Origin: Tepidimicrobium sp.
GTDB taxonomy: Bacteria; Bacillota; Clostridia; Tissierellales; Tepidimicrobiaceae
NCBI GenBank assembly: GCA_012839395.1
Contig: DUNJ01000084.1
Coordinates: 1 to 12,195, forward strand
Direction of reading: 5' to 3'
DNA length: 12,195 nucleotides
Both the position numbers and the translations under genes were made by a program. Positions 6,838-12,195 of the stretch are shown here, piece after piece (the first letter of the stretch is position 1; each line of letters begins with the position of its first letter). The notes under the pieces are model-generated. The model saw only the letters and a program-made list of their open reading frames with translations, was not told the DNA's origin and searched no databases.

Positions 6838-7509
6838 CTATTTCTTATTGAAATAATACCCTACCCCCCATTTAGTCATAATATATTTTGGATCTTTTAC
6901 ATTATATTCTATTTTTTCCCTTAGGTTTCTGATATGTACATCTATAGTCCTTACATCCAAGGGCTCCTCCCCCCAGATATGGCTAAATATTTGCTCCCGA
7001 GTGTAAACTCTCCCCGGATTTTGGGCCAGGAGGTATAGCATATCAAATTCCTTTACTGTAAGTTCTATTCTATCCTCGTCTATATAAACGGTCCTTTCGT
7101 CCCTATTGATGGTTAGGTTTTCGATAGATATGCTCGACCTATCCTTCTCTATTTTAAATCGTCTAGTTATAGCCTTAATTCTAGCTATTAGCTCCAGGGT
7201 ATTGAATGGTTTAGTCATATAATCATCTGCTCCAAATTCAAATCCTAGGATCTTATCATAATCTCCATCTTTAGCTGTAAGCATTAGGATTGGCATAGAA
7301 TGCTTTTCCCTAATCCTTTGACATAGAATCATTCCATCTATATCAGGTAGCATTAGATCTAATATGATAAAATCTACCCTTTTGATTTTGATGGTATTTA
7401 AGGCTTGGGCACCATCATATGCAGCAAAAACGGTATATCCCTGTTGCTCTAAGCTGTGCTTCAATCCCTTCACTATGAGTTCTTCATCATCCACTATTAA
7501 AATATTCAC
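6838..7509 (-). CDS. OmpR/PhoB-family response regulator
   Basis: A 223-residue DNA-binding response regulator. The receiver domain (1-120) has the acidic pair D7/D8, the phosphorylation site D51 in IILDLMLPDIDG, the switch Thr78 and the conserved Lys100 in TKPF. The winged-helix output domain (about 125-221) contains LTVKEFDMLYLLAQNPGRVYTREQI and VDVHIRNLREKIE, followed by a WGVGYYF hairpin. The start is the GTG at 7509 (MNILIVDDEE), preceded by an AGAGGGTGA-type ribosome binding site. The partner kinase follows directly. A regulator of this class is expected to bind direct repeats about 10-11 bases apart; such repeats occur upstream of the GerMN gene at 5396-5455 but not in its own upstream region. 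Confidence 0.95.
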   Translation of the reverse strand: MNILIVDDEELIVKGLKHSLEQQGYTVFAAYDGAQALNTIKIKRVDFIILDLMLPDIDGMILCQRIREKHSMPILMLTAKDGDYDKILGFEFGADDYMTKPFNTLELIARIKAITRRFKIEKDRSSISIENLTINRDERTVYIDEDRIELTVKEFDMLYLLAQNPGRVYTREQIFSHIWGEEPLDVRTIDVHIRNLREKIEYNVKDPKYIMTKWGVGYYFNKK

Positions 7510-7552
7510 ACAATCACCCTCTCACACCCTCTAAATGGAATGCTATATATTT

Positions 7553-7558
7553 ATTATA
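7553..7558 (-). promoter_or_regulatory. -10 element for the two-component operon
   Basis: A perfect TATAAT on the minus strand, 44 bases before the response regulator start. No good -35 is seen at normal spacing (a TTGTGA lies about 19 bases upstream). A short inverted repeat AAGGA/TCCTT at 7565-7577 lies in the spacer and could be an operator, but its arms are only five bases. Confidence 0.4.
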
Positions 7559-7622
7559 GCATTTAAGGATATTCCTTTCACAATATTTTTAAATTGGAGG
7601 TATTTATTTCAGGATATTAAAG

Positions 7623-7631
7623 TGGTATAAT
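7623..7631 (+). promoter_or_regulatory. Extended -10 promoter of the YczE-like/purC-like unit
   Basis: TGGTATAAT is a perfect extended -10 (TGnTATAAT), 38 bases before the start codon. The -35 at normal spacing (TTTATT) is poor, as is common for extended -10 promoters. It is back to back with the two-component promoter. Confidence 0.6.
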
Positions 7632-7669
7632 CAAAGGCAATACGGATATATGGGGATTGGAGAGATCGT

Positions 7670-8365
7670 ATGAATAGGGTTTGGGTAGCTATAATAAAAT
7701 CATTTGCAGGTTTTTTTGTTTGCGCGTTGGGGATAACGATGACGATAAATGCTAATTTAGGATTAGCACCTTGGGATGTTTTTCATCAAGGTATTGGAAG
7801 TCTGTTAGGAATAACTATAGGTAGGGCCAATATTTTAGTTGGGTTAAGCCTTGTAATATTAAATCATATAATGGGGGAAAGAATAGGTTGGGGGACCCTA
7901 TTTAATATGATATTTGTAGGGATTTTTATCGACTTCCTCATGCTAAACGGGTTAGTTCCTAAATTTAATGGCTTTATACCAAACTTTATAATGATGCTTT
8001 TGGGGGTGTTTACCTTAGGGGTTGGTTCCTATCTATATATAGATGTTGGCTTGGGATCGGGGCCGAGGGATGGCCTAATGGTCGCATTGGTGAAGAGAAC
8101 TAATAGGTCCGTAGGGCTTGTTCGGGGCACGTTGGAGCTTATGGCGGTGATATTTGGGTATATGCTTGGAGGGCATACGGGGGTTGGAACTTTGGTGATG
8201 GCGATTACAGGTGGATATCTTACACAACTTGCTTTTAAGGTTGCTAGGTTTAATGTAAAGGAAGTTGAACATAGATTTATAGACGATGATATAAAATTTA
8301 TTAAGGAGAAGATTAGGAGCAAGCCATCTAGTGAAGTGGAGGCTGATGGCGAAGGAGAGGACTAA
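7670..8365 (+). CDS. YczE-like (YczE/YyaS/YitT family) membrane protein
   Basis: A 231-residue polytopic membrane protein with about five to six hydrophobic segments. The N-terminal part (GFFVCALGITMTINANLGLAPWDVFHQGI), the central RANILVGL and the GLGSGPRDGLMVAL motif are typical of the YczE/YyaS family (COG2364), found widely in Firmicutes. In Bacillus subtilis YczE is needed for normal production of some secondary metabolites, but its biochemical role is unknown. The last 35 residues form a charged cytoplasmic tail rich in Lys, then Glu/Asp. The ATG follows GGAG (7659-7662) at 7 bases. The purC-like gene begins 26 bases after its stop with no terminator between, so the two are probably cotranscribed from 7623-7631. 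Confidence 0.8.
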   Translation: MNRVWVAIIKSFAGFFVCALGITMTINANLGLAPWDVFHQGIGSLLGITIGRANILVGLSLVILNHIMGERIGWGTLFNMIFVGIFIDFLMLNGLVPKFNGFIPNFIMMLLGVFTLGVGSYLYIDVGLGSGPRDGLMVALVKRTNRSVGLVRGTLELMAVIFGYMLGGHTGVGTLVMAITGGYLTQLAFKVARFNVKEVEHRFIDDDIKFIKEKIRSKPSSEVEADGEGED

Positions 8366-8391
8366 AATATAGATTAATGGAGTTGATGGAG

Positions 8392-9075
8392 ATGAAATTG
8401 ATAAACAAGGGGAAGACTAAGGATGTATATCGATTGGATGATGGAAATTACCTTTTAAAATTTAAAGATGATGTAACCGGGGAGGATGGGGTGTTTGATC
8501 CAGGTGCTGATTCAGTAGGACTTACCGTTGCAGGTTCCGGGAAATCCAATTTGAAATTGACTAAGTTCTTATTCGATATACTAAGGGAAAATGGGATTTT
8601 GACTCATTATGTGGATTCCAATATGGAAGATGGAACCATGATTGTAAAACCAGCAAAGATGTTTGGAAATGGGCTAGAGATAATTTGCCGCTATAGGGCA
8701 GTAGGTAGCTTTATTAAACGATATGGCATGTATGCAGAGGAAGGACAGCCATTGGCTGCCCTTGTGGAAATTACCCTTAAAGATGACAAGAGAAAGGATC
8801 CCCTTATTACAAAGGATGCTCTGCATATGTTAGGTATATTATCCTTGGAGGAATATGAGAAGCTAAAAAAGTTGACCATAAAGATTTCAAACATAATTAA
8901 GAAGGAATTAGCGGATAGGGGACTGGAGCTGTATGATATAAAGTTGGAATTTGGCAGAATAGGGGATAACGATGATATTGCATTGATTGATGAACTCTCC
9001 GGTGGTAATATGAGGGTTTATAAGGACGGGAGGTATGTAGAACCTATGGAGCTAACTAAATTGGTAGTGGGATAG
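8392..9075 (+). CDS. purC: SAICAR synthase-like ligase (PurC family, short form)
   Basis: A 227-residue protein of the SAICAR synthase family, which in purine synthesis joins aspartate to CAIR using ATP. Visible motifs are GKTKDVY (7-13), the substrate loop CRYRAVGSF (99-107, Arg100 and Ser106 matching CAIR-contacting residues of known PurC), KDDKRKDP (130-137) and DIKLEFG (182-188). DELSGGNMR follows (200-208). It resembles the short PurC of thermophiles, but the usual SPD after DE is replaced by SGG and the C-terminal YRR helix is missing. The start could be ATG 8377, 8386 or 8392. Only 8392 has a well-placed ribosome binding site (GGAG 8379-8382, nine bases), and it gives the usual short N-terminus. 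No other purine gene is nearby. It could be true PurC or a paralogous carboxylate-amine ligase; the fold is sure, the substrate less so. Confidence 0.8.
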   Translation: MKLINKGKTKDVYRLDDGNYLLKFKDDVTGEDGVFDPGADSVGLTVAGSGKSNLKLTKFLFDILRENGILTHYVDSNMEDGTMIVKPAKMFGNGLEIICRYRAVGSFIKRYGMYAEEGQPLAALVEITLKDDKRKDPLITKDALHMLGILSLEEYEKLKKLTIKISNIIKKELADRGLELYDIKLEFGRIGDNDDIALIDELSGGNMRVYKDGRYVEPMELTKLVVG

Positions 9076-9095
9076 TATATTATAGGTAGTTTATG

Positions 9096-9142
9096 GAAGT
9101 GGCTTTTATAAAAGGGCCACTTCTATTTTAATATTTTTTTTT
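9096..9142 (+). terminator. Terminator of the YczE-like/purC-like unit
   Basis: GAAGTGGC (9096-9103) pairs with GCCACTTC (9116-9123), with a self-complementary CTTTTATAAAAG inside. A T-rich tract follows, with nine Ts at 9134-9142. It lies 21 bases after the purC-like stop and before the next ribosome binding site, so the downstream cassette should have its own promoter; no convincing one was found in 9143-9190. Confidence 0.75.
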
Positions 9143-9209
9143 ATGGGTATTAGTAAAGTGGATAATTAAATAATATAAAAAACATCGATGCTAGGAGGGG
9201 AGCTCAATA

Positions 9210-10511
9210 ATGAATTATAATAGACAAATAGAAGAGATATCAAAATACTTTAGAAATAGCGAGAAGGGTGTAGGGGATTTTAAAATAGGTATAGAGTTTG
9301 AACACTTTGTAATAGATAGGGATACCTTCAAAACCGTTTCATTTTACGGAGATGGTGGCATAGAAGAAACTTTAAAGGAATTGGAAGCCGATGGGTGGAT
9401 GGGGGATTATGAGGGAGAATACCTATTGGGATTGACCAGCGGAGATAAGGTGATAACCTTGGAGCCGGGAAGCCAGTTGGAGTTTAGCGTAAAACCCCGG
9501 GCATATATAGCGGATATAGAGGAGGAGTATTTTAGATTTTTAAAGGAAATAGTGGCTATATTGGAAAGGAAGAATCAGGCTTTGATTGCGGTAGGATATC
9601 ATCCAAAAACCAGGATTGAAGAAATTAAACTCTTACCTAAGAAGAGATATGATTATATGTTTGAATATTTTAAGGATAAGGGTTCCCATGCACACAATAT
9701 GATGAAGGGAACGGCTTCCATACAGATAGCTTTTGATTTTAGCTCTGAGGAAGATTATATCAAGAAGTTTCAAATAGGAAATGCTCTTGCACCGGTAATG
9801 TATGCAATATTTGACAACGCATTTTACTTTGAAGGGGGGATATGGGAAGGGCACAACCTAAGATCTTTCATATGGGAAAATTGCGATAATAATAGATGTG
9901 GAATAGTGGAAGGGACATTCGATGACGATTTTGGATATGGAAAATATGCAGAGTATATATTGAATAGGCCGCCTATATTTATGGATGATGGGAATAGGAT
10001 TTATTTTACTGGAGAAAGGCCTTTTAGGGAGATATTCGATCCCCAAAATTATACTATGAAGGAATTGGAGCATGGCTTAACCATGTTTTTCCCCGATGTA
10101 AGAACTAAGCAATATGTGGAAATACGAATGATGGATGCAGTGCCCTATCCTCTCAACTTTGCTTGTGTTGCATTGTGGAAGGGTATATTATACGATGAAA
10201 ACAATTTAGAACGGGTTTATAGCTACATTGAAGATATAGACATGAAGGATATAGATAAGGCTAAGGCCAGTATATTAAAGAAGGGCTTAGATGGAAAGCT
10301 GAAGGGGGAAAGTGTTTTTGAGATAGCAAATTGGCTAGTAGGGTTAGCTAAGGTAGGCTTGGTTCAAGAGGAGGCGGATTATATACAGCCATTGGAGGAG
10401 ATGTTGATGGCAAAGAAAAACCCCCACGAATTGGTAAAGGAAAAGGATCATCTTGGAAAGAAAAAGGCATTGGAATGGTGCATATTGAATGATCTACAAG
10501 GGGTGAGATAG
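9210..10511 (+). CDS. Glutamate-cysteine ligase family 2 (GCS2) protein
   Basis: A 433-residue ATP-dependent carboxylate-amine ligase of the GCS2 type, the fold of plant and alphaproteobacterial gamma-glutamylcysteine synthetases. Seen motifs are GIEFEHFVID (27-36), EPGSQLEFSVKP (85-96), MMKGTASIQIAFDF (164-177), YVEIRMMDAVPYPL (302-315) and the WKGILYD helix (323-329). The acidic residues in the first two and in YVEIR probably hold Mg-ATP and the glutamate. It likely makes a gamma-glutamyl amide, most simply gamma-glutamylcysteine, but the amine acceptor cannot be proven. A strong AGGAGGGG site (9193-9200) precedes the ATG. The stop TAG is two bases from the start of the ATP-grasp gene, so the two form one unit. 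It is not the GshF fusion often found in Firmicutes. Confidence 0.82.
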   Translation: MNYNRQIEEISKYFRNSEKGVGDFKIGIEFEHFVIDRDTFKTVSFYGDGGIEETLKELEADGWMGDYEGEYLLGLTSGDKVITLEPGSQLEFSVKPRAYIADIEEEYFRFLKEIVAILERKNQALIAVGYHPKTRIEEIKLLPKKRYDYMFEYFKDKGSHAHNMMKGTASIQIAFDFSSEEDYIKKFQIGNALAPVMYAIFDNAFYFEGGIWEGHNLRSFIWENCDNNRCGIVEGTFDDDFGYGKYAEYILNRPPIFMDDGNRIYFTGERPFREIFDPQNYTMKELEHGLTMFFPDVRTKQYVEIRMMDAVPYPLNFACVALWKGILYDENNLERVYSYIEDIDMKDIDKAKASILKKGLDGKLKGESVFEIANWLVGLAKVGLVQEEADYIQPLEEMLMAKKNPHELVKEKDHLGKKKALEWCILNDLQGVR

Positions 10512-10513
10512 GA

Positions 10514-11845
10514 ATGGATAGGAAAGGTTTAACTTATGAGTATATAGATATAGTGAAGCAGGATCAGGATCTATATTATGAAGACTATATAAAGGCAAAG
10601 GAAAAGGTAGAGAGATCCAATGCCAGATATAGGGGAAAGCCTGTACCATTTCTATATCAGCCTATGTTCTTCACCTGGGAAGATGTAGAAAATTTCAATA
10701 GGATTGGTAAAATCTTGATTTCCATAGGAGATAAGGTCATCAATAAATATATTGAATCTCCCAAATACAGAAAAATGTTTAGATATCCAAAGCTTCTAGA
10801 AGAGCTCATACTTATAGATCCTGGCTATGATGTATATATTCCTATTTCTAGATTTGATATATTTTATAATGGAGGAGATGAGTTTAAGTTTATTGAGGTA
10901 AATACTGACGGTTCCTCGGGTATGAATGAGGACAATATATTTTCCAATATAATACTGGATTCCAGGTCTATGGAATATATGAAGAAGAAGTATCGCATAG
11001 GATATTTTGAGCTAATAGATAGTTGGGTGGAAGAAAGCTTGAAAATATACGATGGTTTTGTTCACAGGGTAGATATGCCTAATATTGGAATCGTGGATTT
11101 TAGTGAAACAGGGATAACTGCTGAGTTTGAAGCGTTTAAGCAAGCCTATAGGAGGAGAGGTTATAACGCAGAAATAATAGATCCAAGAGAATTGAAATAT
11201 ATGAACGGGTACTTATACTATGGGAACATGAGGATAGATTTAATATACAGAAGAATAGTGACAGTGGAGTTTATAGAAAAGAGCTACGAGATTCCAGATC
11301 TAATAGAGGCATATAGGGATGGGGCTGTCTGTATGATAGGTTCATTGAGATCTCAAATAATGCATAATAAGATAATATTCAAGATACTCCATCATGAGGA
11401 TACTTTAAAACTATTAACGAAGGAAGAGATATCCTTTATCCAGGATCATATACCATATACCGAGGAATTTTCGGGAGATTCTAATAGGTTTCGGAAGGTT
11501 ATGGAGAATAAGGATGCATATATCATAAAGCCTATGGATTCTTTCGCCTCCCAGGGAGTTTATGCCGGAAGGGACTTTTCTCAAAAGGAGTGGGAGAGGA
11601 TAGTGGCGGATTGCTGGGACAAAGATTATATATTCCAGGAGTTTATAGAGCCCTCTAAGGGACCTTTTATTCAGTTTAATAATAGAGGAAATTTATCCGT
11701 CGAGGATTTTAATATAAATATTGGAGCATATATGTATAATGGGAATTTTGCAGGAATATATACCAGGATAAGTAAGGACAGTATCATATTTGGTAGGGAA
11801 GGATACTATAGCATTCCAAATCTATTGGTGGAAGGTGTAAGATAG
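10514..11845 (+). CDS. Glutathionylspermidine synthase-like ATP-grasp ligase
   Basis: A 443-residue protein that fits the glutathionylspermidine synthase-like / circularly permuted ATP-grasp group. Features in order are GLTYEYID (5-12), a conserved FIEVNTDGSSGMNED (126-140), IDLIYRRIVTVEF (241-253) and AYIIKPMDSFASQGVYAG (335-352, nucleotide-binding lysine and glycine loop). DYIFQEFIEP (371-380) and NINIGAYMYNGNFAGIYTRIS (400-420) follow. It lacks the N-terminal amidase (CHAP) half of the E. coli bifunctional enzyme, so only ligation is expected. The likely role is to extend the product of the preceding ligase by an amide bond, for instance with glycine or a polyamine; this follows from gene context and the substrate is not visible. 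Translation is probably coupled, since AGGGGTG overlaps the end of the upstream gene and the gap is two bases. Confidence 0.75.
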   Translation: MDRKGLTYEYIDIVKQDQDLYYEDYIKAKEKVERSNARYRGKPVPFLYQPMFFTWEDVENFNRIGKILISIGDKVINKYIESPKYRKMFRYPKLLEELILIDPGYDVYIPISRFDIFYNGGDEFKFIEVNTDGSSGMNEDNIFSNIILDSRSMEYMKKKYRIGYFELIDSWVEESLKIYDGFVHRVDMPNIGIVDFSETGITAEFEAFKQAYRRRGYNAEIIDPRELKYMNGYLYYGNMRIDLIYRRIVTVEFIEKSYEIPDLIEAYRDGAVCMIGSLRSQIMHNKIIFKILHHEDTLKLLTKEEISFIQDHIPYTEEFSGDSNRFRKVMENKDAYIIKPMDSFASQGVYAGRDFSQKEWERIVADCWDKDYIFQEFIEPSKGPFIQFNNRGNLSVEDFNINIGAYMYNGNFAGIYTRISKDSIIFGREGYYSIPNLLVEGVR

Positions 11846-11858
11846 CATAAAATTAAAT

Positions 11859-11939
11859 GCCTAGGTATAATCATACCGAGTTGATTTAGCTTGGTAAGGA
11901 GAATATCTAGGCTACTGTTTTTAAGGGAGACAACGGTAG
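11859..11939 (+). other. Potentially structured segment after the ligase cassette
   Basis: GCCTAGGTAT (11859-11868) pairs with ATATCTAGGC (11903-11912) over ten bases, with one G-U. Inside it ACCGAG (11875-11880) pairs with CTTGGT (11890-11895). A second hairpin pairs CTACTGTT (11912-11919) with AACGGTAG (11932-11939). GGTAT/ATACC (11864-11868 with 11873-11877) can form a competing hairpin. The unpaired stretches carry purine-rich AAGGAGA and AAGGGAGA. TTTTT at 11918-11922 means part may simply be a weak terminator of the cassette. I recognise no known RNA family. Confidence 0.4.
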
Positions 11940-11957
11940 ATTGTTAATATTTAAACA

Positions 11958-11986
11958 TTGACAAATTCGTTAAAATACATTAATAT
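11958..11986 (+). promoter_or_regulatory. Strong sigma-A-type promoter
   Basis: Perfect -35 TTGACA (11958-11963), 17-base spacer, -10 TAATAT (11981-11986). Transcription should start near 11993, leaving a leader of about 120 bases before the next gene. It is the best-matched promoter in the window. Confidence 0.75.
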
Positions 11987-12033
11987 TAATATAATATTGG
12001 GCTTTCACAAATAAATATAAAATTTAATTTGGA

Positions 12034-12096
12034 CATCTAATTTCAAAGGGCAGGCAGTATATTTTTATATTGACTGTCTATTTTTTCAATTAGATG
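12034..12096 (+). terminator. Leader terminator nested in a second stem (possible attenuator or sRNA end)
   Basis: AGGCAGT (12052-12058) pairs with ACTGTCT (12073-12079), the stem continues as ATAT/ATAT with a two-base bulge, and six Ts follow at 12081-12086. This is an intrinsic terminator lying between the promoter at 11958 and the start codon at 12116. It is enclosed by a perfect nine-base stem, CATCTAATT (12034-12042) with AATTAGATG (12088-12096). It could attenuate the downstream gene or end a small RNA of about 94 bases (about 11993-12086). Confidence 0.65.
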
Positions 12097-12115
12097 ATAA
12101 GGGGAGGCTGAAAAA

Positions 12116-12195
12116 ATGGAATTCGTATTCGATTTGGGGGAAAACAAGGATGATATAAAGGAATTAAAGCTCTTTATGCGGCAAAATAGGGGTAA
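12116..12195 (+). CDS. Start of a gene cut by the window edge
   Basis: ATG at 12116 follows GGGGAGG (12101-12107) at eight bases, a very good ribosome binding site. Twenty-six codons are visible, beginning MEFVFDLGENKDD, soluble and charged, with no signal peptide or membrane segment so far. The frame is open to the window end. The family cannot be recognised from this fragment. Its leader contains the nested terminator described above. Confidence 0.7.
   Translation, partial: MEFVFDLGENKDDIKELKLFMRQNRG

Noticed and set aside
7561..7622. TTAAGG/TTAAAT/TTAAAG strings in the divergent promoter region as an autoregulatory site
   Set aside because: Their spacing (26 and 28 bases) is not helically phased like the set before the GerMN gene, and TTAA is common in such AT-rich DNA.
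8377..8391. Earlier starts of the PurC-like protein (ATG 8377 and 8386)
   Set aside because: The first has its nearest GGAG-type site about 17 bases away and the second only three bases away. ATG 8392 has nine-base spacing and the family's usual N-terminus.
11859..11939. ykkC-type (guanidine/PRPP/ppGpp) riboswitch, suggested by CTAGG near the 5' end
   Set aside because: The rest of the ykkC core (GTTCCG, the second conserved arm and ACGG-GGGATA-type block) is missing, so only a short chance match remains.

Overview
The window is a low-GC, AT-rich stretch with strong purine-rich Shine-Dalgarno sites, TATAAT-type promoters, a SigA-type sigma factor, a GerMN lipoprotein and a YczE-like membrane protein. 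This points to an anaerobic Firmicute of the Clostridia/Tissierellia type. The genus cannot be read from the sequence. No mobile element, CRISPR array, rRNA or tRNA was seen, and gene packing is dense; the largest gap is 270 bases, at the right end.

Left part (1-3400): the 3' end of a small membrane-protein gene overlaps a YfjL-like single-pass membrane protein. That gene converges with, and overlaps by 17 bases, a minus-strand polytopic metal exporter (ArsP_2 / 'putative manganese transporter' family) with an internal duplication and a His-rich loop. Divergent from it is a TtcA-family PP-loop tRNA thiolase.

Middle part (3400-7509, all minus strand): a housekeeping-type sigma-70 (rpoD/sigA), a GerMN-domain lipoprotein with its own terminator and promoter, and an OmpR-type response regulator/histidine kinase pair. 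The gap between kinase and lipoprotein genes carries TTAAGA-type repeats at roughly helical spacing just upstream of a TATAAT. This is a plausible response-regulator target that would tie the lipoprotein to the two-component system.

Right part (7670-12195, all plus strand): a YczE-like membrane protein and a short, divergent SAICAR synthase (PurC-like) form one unit ended by a terminator. Next comes a two-gene cassette of a plant-type (GCS2) glutamate-cysteine ligase and a glutathionylspermidine-synthase-like ATP-grasp ligase, two bases apart. These two would be expected to make a gamma-glutamyl peptide or low-molecular-weight thiol conjugate by a route other than GshB or fused GshF. After the cassette come a potentially structured segment, a strong TTGACA/TAATAT promoter, and a leader with an intrinsic terminator nested inside a second perfect 9-bp stem. 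The leader runs into a new gene cut by the window edge.

The best candidates for something under-described are the GCS2/ATP-grasp cassette with the PurC-like ligase beside it, the nested-terminator leader at the right edge, and the phased repeats in front of the GerMN gene. None is proven novel from sequence alone.
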